Shown in pieces: positions 20,059 to 30,539 of a stretch of 64,000 bases of DNA (within the stretch, counting starts at the first letter, position 1; the number at the start of each line of letters is the position of its first letter). Source of the stretch: Thermus thermophilus HB8 (GTDB lineage Bacteria; Deinococcota; Deinococci; Deinococcales; Thermaceae); the NCBI RefSeq assembly GCF_000091545.1, contig NC_006461.1, positions 681,564-745,563 of the forward strand. The letters are read 5' to 3'. Both the position numbers and the translations under genes were made by a program. Below the pieces are notes generated by a model. That model did not search any database. It was not told where the DNA came from and was given only the letters and a program-made list of their open reading frames with translations.

Positions 20059-20413
20059 GGAGGTGTTGAAGGCCCACGTGGGGCGGGCCTACGCCCCCTA
20101 CTCGGGCTTCCCCGTGGTGGCCCTGGTGGAGGCGGAAGGGGAGGTGTTCCTCGGGGTCAACGTGGAAAACGCCTCCTTCCCCCTCTCCCAGTGCGCCGAA
20201 AGGAACGCCGTGGCGGCCATGGTCCTCGCGGGGAAGCGCCGCCTGGAGCGGGTGCACGTGTATAGCCCCAAGGGGCCCATCCCCCCTTGCGGGGGGTGCC
20301 GGCAGGTCCTCATGGAGTTCGGGGGGCCGGAGGTGGAGGTGGTCCTCCACGGGCCCGAGGAGGAGGTGCGCACCACCCTGGGGGCCCTCCTCCCCCTGGC
20401 CTTCCGCCTCTAG
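20039..20413 (+). CDS. cdd: Cytidine deaminase
   Basis: Deaminates cytidine/deoxycytidine to uridine in pyrimidine salvage. 124 aa, typical of the small homotetrameric class. Substrate and zinc residues are visible: VNVENASFPLSQCAERNA (catalytic Glu and first zinc Cys, about 44-60) and PIPPCGGCRQVL (two zinc Cys, about 80-90). The GTG start at 20039 lies inside the CorC-like gene. The TAG stop shares a 4-bp CTAG with the stop of the convergent LEA14-like gene. Confidence 0.96.
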   Translation: MNAKAVKEVLKAHVGRAYAPYSGFPVVALVEAEGEVFLGVNVENASFPLSQCAERNAVAAMVLAGKRRLERVHVYSPKGPIPPCGGCRQVLMEFGGPEVEVVLHGPEEEVRTTLGALLPLAFRL

Positions 20414-21084
20414 AGGTCCAGGACCAGGGTCTGGCTGAGGAAGCCGGGGACCTCGAGGCGAAGCTCCAGCCGCCCCCTCCCCCGCTCAAGCCCGGGCCTC
20501 AGGCCCACCACCTGCACCCTCGCCTCCCCCTTCGCCGGGAGGTCCGCCCGCACCAGGAGGCGCTGGCCCAGAAGGACCAGGGTGCCCTCCGCCCGAAGGG
20601 GGAGGGGGTTGGGGTTTTCCAGGAAGAGGTTGACCCCGGCCCGGCGCACCCTAAGGGGCTCCAGGGGGAAGGCGAGGCGGGCCTTGAAGAAGGTGAGGTC
20701 TTGGCTCAAGGTTCGGCCCTCCAGGGCCACCTCCGCCCCTTCCCGGGAGAGGAGGGCCCGGGCGGTGGCCAGGGCCTCCTTCGGGGTGAGGCGCACGGGA
20801 AGGGAGGCCTCGGTTTCCCCGGGGGGGAGGGTGAGGTCCAGGGGCACCCTCACCTCCCCCACCCGAAGCCGCGTCCCGAAGGTGGCGAGGGGAAGGGGAA
20901 AGGGGTTGGGGTTCTTGAAGGCGACCCGCACGGCGAGGAGCAGGGCGGGCTCGGGGGAAAGCTCTAGGCCCCGGATCTCCGCCCCGAGGTAACGGGCCTC
21001 GGGCGGAAGGGGCCTTGGGGCGCAGGCGGCGAGGGCCAGAAGGCCGAGGAGGAGAAGCCCAAGCCTTCGCGCTAGAGGACCCAT
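20410..21084 (-). CDS. LEA14/WHy-domain lipoprotein
   Basis: 224 aa from ATG 21084 (AGGAGGG directly upstream). The signal peptide has a lipobox (LLALAACAP), so it is lipid-anchored. Two WHy-like beta repeats carry the characteristic NPNPFPLPL (about 62) and NPNPLPLR (about 160) turns. Bacterial relatives of LEA14 are linked to desiccation or stress and often to outer-membrane surfaces; the real role here is unknown. The start overlaps the stop of the DapA-like gene by 13 bp, so it is part of the minus-strand cluster. Confidence 0.85.
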   Translation of the reverse strand: MGPLARRLGLLLLGLLALAACAPRPLPPEARYLGAEIRGLELSPEPALLLAVRVAFKNPNPFPLPLATFGTRLRVGEVRVPLDLTLPPGETEASLPVRLTPKEALATARALLSREGAEVALEGRTLSQDLTFFKARLAFPLEPLRVRRAGVNLFLENPNPLPLRAEGTLVLLGQRLLVRADLPAKGEARVQVVGLRPGLERGRGRLELRLEVPGFLSQTLVLDL

Positions 21085-21923
21085 CCCTCCTCCTTTAGGC
21101 CCTCCAGGACGGGGAGGAACCTCTCCCAAAGGGGGCTTTCCGCCGGGTAGGGGGGCCTGGGGTAGCCCGCGGGGAGGCCCAGGTGCCTAAGGGCCTGCTT
21201 CAGGAGGGGCACCCCGCCCTTGGCGAGGAGGTCTCCCAGGGGGAAGAGCTTCTTCTGGAGCTCCTGGGCCTCGGCGAGCCTTCCTTCCCGGAAGTGGTCC
21301 AGAAGGGCCCGGTAGGCCCTGGGGGCGAGGTTCGCCGCGGCCAGAATCCCCCCTTCCGCCCCCAGGGCCAGGGCGCCGAGGAAGGTGGGGGCGTGGCCGG
21401 TGTAGACCCGGAACTCCTGGAGGCGGGCCTGGTAGAAGGCGATCCGGCTGAGGTCGCCGCTGGAGTCCTTGATGCCGAGGACGTTCGGGTGCGGGGCCAG
21501 GGCCTCCACCGCCTCGAGGGGCAGGTCCACCTTGGTGTTCTGGGGCACGTGGTAGAGGAAGAGGGGCATCTTCTCCGCCAGGGCCTCGTAGTAGCGGAGA
21601 AGCCCCGCCCCAAGGCTTCCGTGGTAGTAGCGGGGCGGGGTGGCGAGGAGGGCCATGGCCCCCGCCGCCTTGGCCTCCAAGAGGGCCCCTTCCGCCTGGG
21701 GCAGGGTCTCCTCCATGAGGCCCACGAGGAAGGGCTTCCTGGGCCTAAGGGCCCGGAGGCCCCGGGCCCTTTCCTCGGGGGTGAGGTGGACCCCTTCCCC
21801 GTTGGAGCCGTAGACGAGGAGGCCGTCCACCAGGGGTTCCAAGGCCTGGGCCAGCTCCCGGAAGGCCTCTTCATCCAGCCTTCCTTCCCGGTCAAAGGGG
21901 GTGGGGATGGGGGGCAGGATCAT
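21072..21923 (-). CDS. DapA/NAL-family aldolase-lyase, probably not lysine DHDPS
   Basis: 283 aa (beta/alpha)8 lyase forming a Schiff base with 2-oxo acids. The Schiff-base Lys is in GIKDSSGDL (about 152), the catalytic Tyr in LFLYHVPQN (about 128) and the carboxylate-binding loop reads YGSNGEG instead of the usual GTTGE. Thermus makes lysine through the alpha-aminoadipate route, so a diaminopimelate role is unlikely; sugar-acid or hydroxyproline-type 2-keto acid cleavage is more plausible. The start at 21923 overlaps the upstream stop (ATGA); a much longer frame extension upstream is non-coding in composition. Confidence 0.88.
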   Translation of the reverse strand: MILPPIPTPFDREGRLDEEAFRELAQALEPLVDGLLVYGSNGEGVHLTPEERARGLRALRPRKPFLVGLMEETLPQAEGALLEAKAAGAMALLATPPRYYHGSLGAGLLRYYEALAEKMPLFLYHVPQNTKVDLPLEAVEALAPHPNVLGIKDSSGDLSRIAFYQARLQEFRVYTGHAPTFLGALALGAEGGILAAANLAPRAYRALLDHFREGRLAEAQELQKKLFPLGDLLAKGGVPLLKQALRHLGLPAGYPRPPYPAESPLWERFLPVLEGLKEEGWVL

Positions 21924-23845
21924 GCGCGCCTCCAGGCCCTTGAGCTTAACACGAGGAGGAGGTGGAGGCCGTAGGCCGCGGCGAGGTAGAGGTAGCTTGA
22001 GCCCTGGAGGAGGGCCCAGAGGCCGTAGGCGGCGAGAAGCAAAAGGACCACCCCAAGCCCTCCGCCGAGGCCGAGGCTTCCCGGGAGGAGGAGGCGGAGG
22101 AAGAGGGCGTAGGCGGGGGAGGGCTGGCCTTGCCTTCTGGGGAGGAAGAAGGTGAGGAGGTGGTAGAGGGCGAGGAGGAGGAGGGCGGCGAAGGCCCAGG
22201 CCCGGTACCCCTCGGGAAGGGGGAGGGGGAGTTGGGAGAAGCCGCGCCAGGGGTCCTCGGCCAGGCGGCGCGCCTCCGCCTCGAGGAGGAGGGTGTAGAG
22301 GGTGCGGAGGGTGGGGGCGGGCTCCCTTGGTCCCCAGGGGTCGGCGCCGAGGCCGAGGAGGCTTCGCACCGGGCCGGACCAGGGGGCCTTCTCGTAGGCC
22401 AGGACGAGCTCCTTCTCCCCCAAGAGGGCGAGGGCGAAGGGCAGGGGCGCCCCTTCCCTGAGCAGGGCCCGGGCCTGGGTGGGGTTGTCCCGGAGGAGGG
22501 TGTACCCCTGGAGGGCCTTGGCCCCGGGGGTGGGGGGCAGGGACCGGGCCCACTCCTGGGCCGCCGGGGTGAAGAGGGTCCCCTGGTCCAGGGGCGGGGC
22601 CCAGAGGGCGGCCCGGGCCTTGGCGTCCAGGCCGTAGAGGAGGAGGGCGGCGAGGGTGGCGAGGAAGAGGAGGAGGGCGAGGAGCCTTTCCCCAAGGCCA
22701 GCGTAGGCCAGGTGGAGGTGGCGCAGGCGCAGGAGGGGGTGGCGGAAGAACCCGCCCAGGTAGCCGCCGATGGGCCTCAGGTCCTTGAGCTGGGCGGGCA
22801 GGTAGAAGAGGAAGAGGTAGAGGAAAAGGGCGAGGTACGCCGTCCCCAGGACAAAGAAGGCGGGGGCGAGGAAGCCGAGGTCCGGCGGCCTCCAGGGGGC
22901 GGAAAGGGCCAGGGCCTCGCGCAGGCGGAGGGCGGTGGCCACCTCCCCTTGGGCCTCGAGGGCCTCGGCCATCTCCCGGAAGAAGGCCTCGGAGCCGGGG
23001 AAGAGGGGGGTGTAGCGCAGGAGGGCGAGGGTCAGGGCCTTGGCCCGGGCGGGGTCCTCGCCGAGGAGGGCGCGGGCCGCCTCCGCCATCCGCAGGACGC
23101 CCTCCTGGCCGAAGGGAAGCTCGGGCCGGTGGCCCCGGGCCCGGAGGTCCTGGCCGTAGGCGGCGAGGTCCTCCTCGCTCAGGGTCTCCGGGGGAAGGGC
23201 CCAGTAGGCGAAGTAGGGCCAGGGCCTGGGGGGGTTCAGGGCCAGGAGGAGGGGCCTGAGGGCCTTAAGGTCCTCCTCCTTGCCCTGGAAGGGGACGGGA
23301 GGGAAGGGGATGGGCAGGACCCGCTCCCCCTCCAGGAGGGCCTCGGGGCCCGGGCGGAGGGCGAGGACCTTTGCGGGGGCGAAGTGGTAGCGGACCGCCT
23401 CCTCTTTAAGGCCCGCCTCCACCACGAGGAGCCCTTGGGCCACGTAGACCCGCTCCCCCTCCACCAGGGGGCCCACCCAGGGGCCCTGGGGGAGGGGGAG
23501 GAGCCCCCAGGGGAGCTTGAGCCCCTCGGGGGTGAGCTCGGGCGGCGTGGGGGCGAGGAGGAGGAAGCGCCCCTCCAGGGCGCCCGAGGGCAGGTTGAGC
23601 CGCACCCGGTACTCCCCGGGGGCCTCGAGGGTGAGGGGGAGGGCGAACCTCCCTCCCTGGACCTCCACCTCCTCCACCCGGGTGCCCCCGGGGCCTTCCA
23701 GGGCTAGGGGGTAGCGCCCGTCGGGAAGCCCTTCTCCCGAGAGGGTGAGGGGCCCCCCCGCCACGGCCCCCTCCGGCAGGACGAGGCGCTGGCCGAGGCC
23801 TACCCCCAGGGCGAGGAGGAGCAAAAGGGGCCAGAAGCTCCGCAT
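21920..23845 (-). CDS. Large membrane protein with beta N-domain, unknown
   Basis: 641 aa and no family I recognise. A signal peptide (1-19) precedes an Ig-like beta region (about 20-100, GRYPLALEGPGGTRVEEVEV) and a mixed region containing a helical, TPR-like part (about 255-315). Transmembrane segments fall at about 327-350, 388-410, 545-565, 580-605 and 610-632. A second soluble helical part at about 425-525 has the sense of tetratricopeptide repeats (LQGYTLLRDNPTQARALLREG). It resembles the membrane/TPR partners of secretion or BatD-like systems only in outline. It heads the minus cluster with the lyase and LEA14 genes. Confidence 0.75.
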   Translation of the reverse strand: MRSFWPLLLLLALGVGLGQRLVLPEGAVAGGPLTLSGEGLPDGRYPLALEGPGGTRVEEVEVQGGRFALPLTLEAPGEYRVRLNLPSGALEGRFLLLAPTPPELTPEGLKLPWGLLPLPQGPWVGPLVEGERVYVAQGLLVVEAGLKEEAVRYHFAPAKVLALRPGPEALLEGERVLPIPFPPVPFQGKEEDLKALRPLLLALNPPRPWPYFAYWALPPETLSEEDLAAYGQDLRARGHRPELPFGQEGVLRMAEAARALLGEDPARAKALTLALLRYTPLFPGSEAFFREMAEALEAQGEVATALRLREALALSAPWRPPDLGFLAPAFFVLGTAYLALFLYLFLFYLPAQLKDLRPIGGYLGGFFRHPLLRLRHLHLAYAGLGERLLALLLFLATLAALLLYGLDAKARAALWAPPLDQGTLFTPAAQEWARSLPPTPGAKALQGYTLLRDNPTQARALLREGAPLPFALALLGEKELVLAYEKAPWSGPVRSLLGLGADPWGPREPAPTLRTLYTLLLEAEARRLAEDPWRGFSQLPLPLPEGYRAWAFAALLLLALYHLLTFFLPRRQGQPSPAYALFLRLLLPGSLGLGGGLGVVLLLLAAYGLWALLQGSSYLYLAAAYGLHLLLVLSSRAWRRA

Positions 23846-23850
23846 GGGCG

Positions 23851-23856
23851 TATTCT
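23851..23856 (+). promoter_or_regulatory. -10 box TATTCT of sdaAB
   Basis: TATTCT, 6 nt, ATG 23863. Only 17 bp separate this gene from the divergent start at 23845, so the two promoters must overlap the opposing coding sequences. Confidence 0.6.
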
Positions 23857-23862
23857 ATCAGC

Positions 23863-24525
23863 ATGGGCCTTTTGGACATGATCGGTCCCGTGATGGTGGG
23901 GCCTTCCTCCAGCCACACGGCGGGGGCCTGCCGCCTCGCCCTCCTCGCCCGCCACCTCCTCGGGGAGAAGCCCAAAAGGGTGGAGTTCGGCCTCCACGGC
24001 TCCTTCGCCAAGACGGGGAAGGGGCACGGCACCCACCTGGCCTTGGCCGCGGGGGTCTTGGGCCTCACGCCCGACGACGAGAGGCTCAAGGAGAGCCTTT
24101 CCCTGGCGGAGCGGGAGGGGGTGGAGGTGGTCTTCAAGGAGGTGGAGCTCGGGGACGTCCACCCCAACACGGTGCGGATGGTCCTCGAGGGGGAGAAGGA
24201 GCGCCTCGCGGTCACGGGCAGCTCCCTCGGGGGGGGTCTTGTGCGCGTCTTTGACGTGGACGGCTTTGAGGTGCGCATCACGGGGAGCGCCCCCACCCTG
24301 GTGATCAAGAACGTGGACACGCCCGGGGTGGTGGCCCGGGTGGCCCGCATCCTCGCCGACGACGAGGTGAACATCGCCTACCTCACCGTGAGCCGGAAGA
24401 AGCGGGGCGGGGAGGCGATGATGAGCATAGAGGTGGACCGGCCCCTCTCCGAGGTGCCCTTGCGCTACCTGGAGCACCTCTCCTACATCCTCTGGGTGCG
24501 GCAGATCCCCCCGGTGATGGGCTAA
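23863..24525 (+). CDS. sdaAB: L-serine dehydratase, iron-sulfur-dependent, beta subunit
   Basis: 220 aa. Part of the two-subunit enzyme that deaminates L-serine to pyruvate and ammonia. The N-terminal beta domain has the diagnostic MIGPVMVGPSSSHTAGA; residues about 145-215 form an ACT domain (LVIKNVDTPGVVARVARIL), which in this family senses serine. The catalytic alpha subunit (SdaAA, with the Fe-S cysteines) is not next to it; downstream is a convergent kinase gene, so the partner must lie elsewhere. Confidence 0.93.
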   Translation: MGLLDMIGPVMVGPSSSHTAGACRLALLARHLLGEKPKRVEFGLHGSFAKTGKGHGTHLALAAGVLGLTPDDERLKESLSLAEREGVEVVFKEVELGDVHPNTVRMVLEGEKERLAVTGSSLGGGLVRVFDVDGFEVRITGSAPTLVIKNVDTPGVVARVARILADDEVNIAYLTVSRKKRGGEAMMSIEVDRPLSEVPLRYLEHLSYILWVRQIPPVMG

Positions 24526-24544
24526 GCGTTCGTTCCCCGCCCAG

Positions 24545-24572
24545 GCTTTTCCCAAGCCCGCATGGGGTGGCC
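24545..24572 (-). repeat. Palindromic intergenic repeat, degenerate copy 3
   Basis: On the minus strand CACCCCATGCGGGCTTGGG matches the left half of the repeat at 36607, but the right arm has diverged; a shorter GGCTT/AAGCC stem remains. It lies between two convergent stops, a place suited to termination. Confidence 0.5.
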
Positions 24573-25533
24573 TTAGGCCCCCTTGGGGAGTTCCAGGCCC
24601 AGGCAGGCCCCTCCCAGGGGGCCCTCGCAGGGGAAGAGCCTGCCTCCGTGGGCCTCGGCCACCCGCTTGGCGGTGTAGAGGCCCAGGCCCGCGCTTCCCC
24701 TCCTGCCCTCCCCCTGGAGGAAGGGGCGGGCGAGGGCTTCCAGGGGCAGGGGAAGGCCTGCGCCGTCGTCCTCCACGAGGAGCACGCCTTCCCCCACCCG
24801 GAGCCGGACGCGGCTTTTGGCGTGGCGGAGGGCGTTTTCCAGGAGGTTGGCGAGGGCCCTTTCCACGAGGAGCCTTTCCCCCCGGGCGAGGCCCGCCCCT
24901 TCCACCTCCACGAGGAGCCCCCGCCTCTTCGCCTCGTCCCGGTAGCGGAGGAGGAGGTCCTCGGCCAGGGCCCTGAGGTTCAGGGTCTCGCCCCGGGGGG
25001 GGCGGGCCTCGAGGCGGGCGAGGGCGAGGAGGTTCTCCGTCAGGCGGTGGCCCCGGGCGAGCTCCTCCCTCAGGGCGCGGAGGAGGGCGACGCGCCGCTC
25101 CTTCCCCAGATCGTCCGCCCTCTCCAGGTAGTCCAAGAGGCGCAGGGCGGAAAGGAGGGGGGTCTTGAGGTCGTGGGCCAGGGCGGCGTACAGGGCCTCC
25201 CGGGCCTCCAGGAGCTCCTTGAGCCGGGCGAGGAGCTCGGAGAACCGGGCGCGGAGGAGGGCGATCTCCTCCGGAGGGGGCTCCTTGGGGGTGGGGAGGC
25301 GGAGGGCCTCCAGGGGCCCCTCCTTCAAGGAGAGGTAGGCCAGGGCCCGGGTGAGCTCCTCCAGGGGCCTGAGGAGGCTCTTCGCCAGGAAGTAGCCCGC
25401 GAGGCCCGAGAGGAGGGCGAGGAGGAGAAGCCAGAGGAGGAGGGGAGGCCAGGGGCCTTCCCCCAGGGCCCCCAGGGTGAGGGCCAGGACCAGGTTGGGC
25501 AGGAAGGCGAGGAGGGCGATGACCAGGGCGAGC

Positions 25534-25550
<17 letters not shown>
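24573..25550 (-). CDS. Sensor histidine kinase, orphan
   Basis: 325 aa. Two N-terminal membrane helices (about 5-28 and 35-58) enclose a very short loop, so ligand sensing probably occurs in the membrane. A HAMP-like linker (about 55-115) leads to the H-box LAHDLKTPLLSAL (phospho-His at about 149), N-box ANLLENALRHA, G1 VEDDGAGLP and G2 GLGLYTAKRVAEAHGG. There is no response regulator on either side, which is unusual. Its start overlaps the lepA 3' end by 17 bp, so it is transcribed with lepA. Confidence 0.92.
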
Positions 25551-27357
<1,807 letters not shown>

Positions 27358-27409
27358 CCTCACCATCCTCCGGGCTCCCTCGGGCAAAGTCAAGGGCGCA
27401 CTCGGGTCC

Positions 27410-28726
27410 CTAGGAGGGGCGCCGCTCCAGGAGCCGGCACCCCTTGTACCGCCAGACCTCGCGAAAGCCCGGAGGGTCGTCCTCGCCGTAGCGGCGGTAC
27501 AGGGCGCCTGCGCCCGGGCAGACGAGGACGCGGTCCACGTAAAGGCTTGGGGCAGAGAGGGCCAGGGTAAAGCCGGCGTCCGGGGGGAGGAGGAAAGGCC
27601 GGGCGGTGCCCGCCCAGGCCAGCAGGCGGTAGCTCTCCCGGTCGTCGGCCAGGATGGAGCGGGGAGGCGCCTGGGCCAAGGCTTGGCCGATGGCCCGCTC
27701 CAGGGCATCGGGAGGGGGCTCAGGGGAGGGTAGGAGGGCCCATCCCAAGGCGGCCTGGAGGAGGGCGAGGCCAAGACCCACGGCCCGGATCCTGGGGCCC
27801 AGGGCGAGGCGGGGAAGCCCCCCTAGGGCGAAGAGGAAGAGGAGGCCTACGGCCAAGGGGAGTGTGTAGCCAAAGCCTAAAGGGGGGAGGGCGAGGAAAA
27901 GGAGAAGGGGCACGGGGTAGAGGAGGAAGCTTGCCCGCGGGCGGAGAAGGATCAGAAGCCCCATTCCCAGGTAGGCCGGGCTTGCAAGGAGGACGGTTCC
28001 TAGTGAGGGCGTTTCCTTGGGCAGGGCTGCGTAGAGGAAGGCGGTTTCCCCGGTGAAGGTCCAGGAGAGGTAGCCCCAGGCGAAAAGGGTGGAGAGGAGG
28101 GGAAAGAGGAGGACGAGACTCGCTGCGGCCCAGGCCGGGGGCTCCAACCTGCGGAAGAGGCCGAGGCCCAGGGCGAAAAAGAGCCCCAGGGGAAGGGCGA
28201 TGGGGGTGGTGTAGACGGCGGCTCCGAGGACGAGCCCGGAGGCGAAGAGGTGAAAGGAGAGGCCCTCGTCTAGCCAGCGCCGGTAGAACGTCCAGGCCCA
28301 CCAGAGAAAGACGAGGCCGAGGGTCTGGGCCAGGTCCTCGGCCACCAGGTAGAAGGGCGCGGGGGAGAGGAGAAACCCCGCGAATAGTACGAGGAGAAGG
28401 GGCTCGCTCCGCCGCCGCGCCTCCGTCAGAAGAAGGCCGAAGCCGAGGCCCAGCGCTAAGGCGCCGAGGACCGCCGGGGCCCAGGGAGAGGGCCAGGGAA
28501 GGAGGAGGAGCAGGGGGAGGGGCGGGTAGCTGAAGCCCAGGGTTTCCAGCTTGCCCCGGTCCAGAGCAGTGTAAACTTTTCCCAAGTAAGCGGCGTTGGC
28601 GTGGCTCAGATACCCTTCCTGAACGAGGGCAAGGGCGGCCACCCCTACGGGAAGGGCGAGGAGGAGGCCGAGGAGGGGTTCAAGGGGCAGGCTCAGGCTG
28701 GGGCGCTTCCTGCTTGCTGAGGCCAT
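27410..28726 (-). CDS. Polytopic membrane protein, GT-C glycosyltransferase-like
   Basis: 438 aa with about ten hydrophobic helices between residues 15 and 335 and a soluble C-terminal domain of about 100 residues. An early acidic/His loop (EGYLSHANAAYLGKVYTAL, residues about 37-55) and a YSYPP-like motif are reminiscent of lipid-linked-sugar glycosyltransferases of the GT-C fold, but no decisive signature is present. It overlaps the end of the GT2 synthase gene by 47 bp; a TTG start around 28683, overlapping that stop as TTGA, is an alternative. Its place suggests a step in making or decorating the same polysaccharide. Confidence 0.7.
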   Translation of the reverse strand: MASASRKRPSLSLPLEPLLGLLLALPVGVAALALVQEGYLSHANAAYLGKVYTALDRGKLETLGFSYPPLPLLLLLPWPSPWAPAVLGALALGLGFGLLLTEARRRSEPLLLVLFAGFLLSPAPFYLVAEDLAQTLGLVFLWWAWTFYRRWLDEGLSFHLFASGLVLGAAVYTTPIALPLGLFFALGLGLFRRLEPPAWAAASLVLLFPLLSTLFAWGYLSWTFTGETAFLYAALPKETPSLGTVLLASPAYLGMGLLILLRPRASFLLYPVPLLLFLALPPLGFGYTLPLAVGLLFLFALGGLPRLALGPRIRAVGLGLALLQAALGWALLPSPEPPPDALERAIGQALAQAPPRSILADDRESYRLLAWAGTARPFLLPPDAGFTLALSAPSLYVDRVLVCPGAGALYRRYGEDDPPGFREVWRYKGCRLLERRPS

Positions 28727-30539
28727 GGAGGGTCTTCTCCCAGTAGAAGGGCTTGGTGAAGAGCTGGCTCAAGGCCTTGTAGGCGGCGATGCTGTGGAGG
28801 ATCCAGTACACCGGGTTGAGGAGGGCGTAGGGCACCAGAGGGTAAAGCCTGCGCTTGAAAACCGCCAGCATGTTGAGGTAGACGGCGAGGGCGTTACCGA
28901 GTAAGAGGTTGAAGAGGGAGAGGTAGAGGACGAAAGGGGGAAAGTAGGGCTCGAGGGCCCGGGTGCCCGTGAGGAGCCAGAGAAAGAACAGGGCCCAAAG
29001 CCAAGGGCTGAGGAGGAAGGTGAGGGGGGTTCCGGCGATGAGGAGGAAAAACCCCAGGAACTTCCAAGGACCCACCTGCCGGAGAAGCCTCCAGGGGTTA
29101 CGGCTGTGGACCAGGGTGGTCTGCATGTACCCCTTGATCCAGCGGGACCGCTGGCGGATCCAGTTGCCCACACGGTTGTTGGCCTCCTCGTAGGTGGTGG
29201 AGTTGACCACGCCCACGGTGTAGCCCCGCATGGCCGCGCGGATGCCGAGGTCGGCGTCCTCCGTGACGTTGAAGGGATCCCAGCCCCCAAGCTCCCGCAG
29301 CTTTTCCGTCTTGAAGTGGTTGCTCGTGCCCCCAAGGGGGATGGGAAGACCCAGCCGGTCCAGCCCGGGGAGGAGGTAGTCAAACCAATAGGAGTACTCC
29401 AGGGTGAACATCCGTGTGAGGAAGTTCTCGTTCCAGTTGAAGTAGTTCAGGGCGGCTTGGACGCAGACCATGTGCTCCGGTCCCTTGCGGAAGGCTACAA
29501 CCGCCTTCTTGAGCTGGTCGGGCTCCGGCTGATCCTCGGCGTCGTAGATGACCAGGTACTCCCCCCTGGCGAAGAGGAGGCCCACGTTGCAGGCCTTGGG
29601 CTTGGTCTTAGGCTGGCCGTGGGGGACGATCACGAACTGGACGTTGTCCGAAGGGCGGGCGGCCTTGGCGGCCTCGAGGGTCTCGGGGTCATCCTCTTCA
29701 ATGAGGACGAGGATTTCTAGCTTTTCCTTCGGGTAGTCCATGCGGGCGAGATTGCGCATGAGGAGGCCCACCACGTTGGCCTCCCGGTAGACGGGGACCA
29801 GGATGGTGTAGGTGGGGAGGTCCTCGTCCTTCAGGGCCCGAACCTCCTTCTCCGTCACGGGGGCGTGCCGCTCCACCCAGGCCCCGGCGAGGCTCACGGC
29901 GAACTTGAAGAACACACTTACGAAGAAGAAGGCGTTGACCAGGAAGTTCAGGAGGATGAGGGTCTCCCTGGGGTGGAAGTAGAGGCCTAAGAGGGTGCCT
30001 AAGACTCCCAGGGCGAGGAGAAGGTACTGCCCCGGGGTGAAGACGGTGTAGGCGGACTCCTCAGGGTTCCGGTAGTAAAGGGCGTAGACGGCCCGGTCCA
30101 GAATGGGGCCTTTATAGTAGGTGCGCAGGGTCCAGTCAATGTCCCAGTCCGTGGTCACCAGGAAGAGGAAGGCCTTGGCGCTAAAGCGCTTTTCCAGAGC
30201 GGCTTCCAGCGCTTCTCCGGGCCGCTCGCTCACGGCCACGAGCAGGGTGCCGTCTTTCCGGAGCCTCAGGGGGAGGGCCCGGTGGCGGAGGGCCTCCTCC
30301 AGGGGCCAGCGCCGGAGGAGCCGGGGATCGGGCCGCTCCTCCGTGAGGAGGACGAAGGGCAGACCCCAGAGGGTGGAGAGGGCCCGGTAGAGGTCCTTCC
30401 TGCGGACGTAGCCCAGGGCGAGGAGGATGCGGCCCAAGCGTTCCCCGCTTCGCCGCTGTAGCTCCAAGGCCCGCGCGAGCTCCTCCTCCCGGAGAAGCCC
30501 CTGCGCCACCAGGAACTCCCCGAGCCTAGGCCTTTCCAC
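28680..30539 (-). CDS. MshEN-domain fused processive GT2 (BcsA-like) polysaccharide synthase
   Basis: 619 aa from GTG 30539. Residues 5-28 and 34-57 are two 24-residue motifs, each opening RLG and separated by exactly five residues, which is the layout of the MshEN c-di-GMP-binding domain. Membrane helices follow at about 175-215. A GT2 catalytic domain (about 245-480) has acidic IEEDD, the UDP-sugar DAEDQ, the catalytic TEDADLG and the acceptor-site QRSRW motif shared with cellulose and other processive synthases. C-terminal membrane helices lie at about 490-590. No PilZ domain is present, so the N-domain may be the c-di-GMP switch. The preceding gene is BcsB-like and overlaps by 14 bp. Confidence 0.9.
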   Translation of the reverse strand: MERPRLGEFLVAQGLLREEELARALELQRRSGERLGRILLALGYVRRKDLYRALSTLWGLPFVLLTEERPDPRLLRRWPLEEALRHRALPLRLRKDGTLLVAVSERPGEALEAALEKRFSAKAFLFLVTTDWDIDWTLRTYYKGPILDRAVYALYYRNPEESAYTVFTPGQYLLLALGVLGTLLGLYFHPRETLILLNFLVNAFFFVSVFFKFAVSLAGAWVERHAPVTEKEVRALKDEDLPTYTILVPVYREANVVGLLMRNLARMDYPKEKLEILVLIEEDDPETLEAAKAARPSDNVQFVIVPHGQPKTKPKACNVGLLFARGEYLVIYDAEDQPEPDQLKKAVVAFRKGPEHMVCVQAALNYFNWNENFLTRMFTLEYSYWFDYLLPGLDRLGLPIPLGGTSNHFKTEKLRELGGWDPFNVTEDADLGIRAAMRGYTVGVVNSTTYEEANNRVGNWIRQRSRWIKGYMQTTLVHSRNPWRLLRQVGPWKFLGFFLLIAGTPLTFLLSPWLWALFFLWLLTGTRALEPYFPPFVLYLSLFNLLLGNALAVYLNMLAVFKRRLYPLVPYALLNPVYWILHSIAAYKALSQLFTKPFYWEKTLHGLSKQEAPQPEPAP

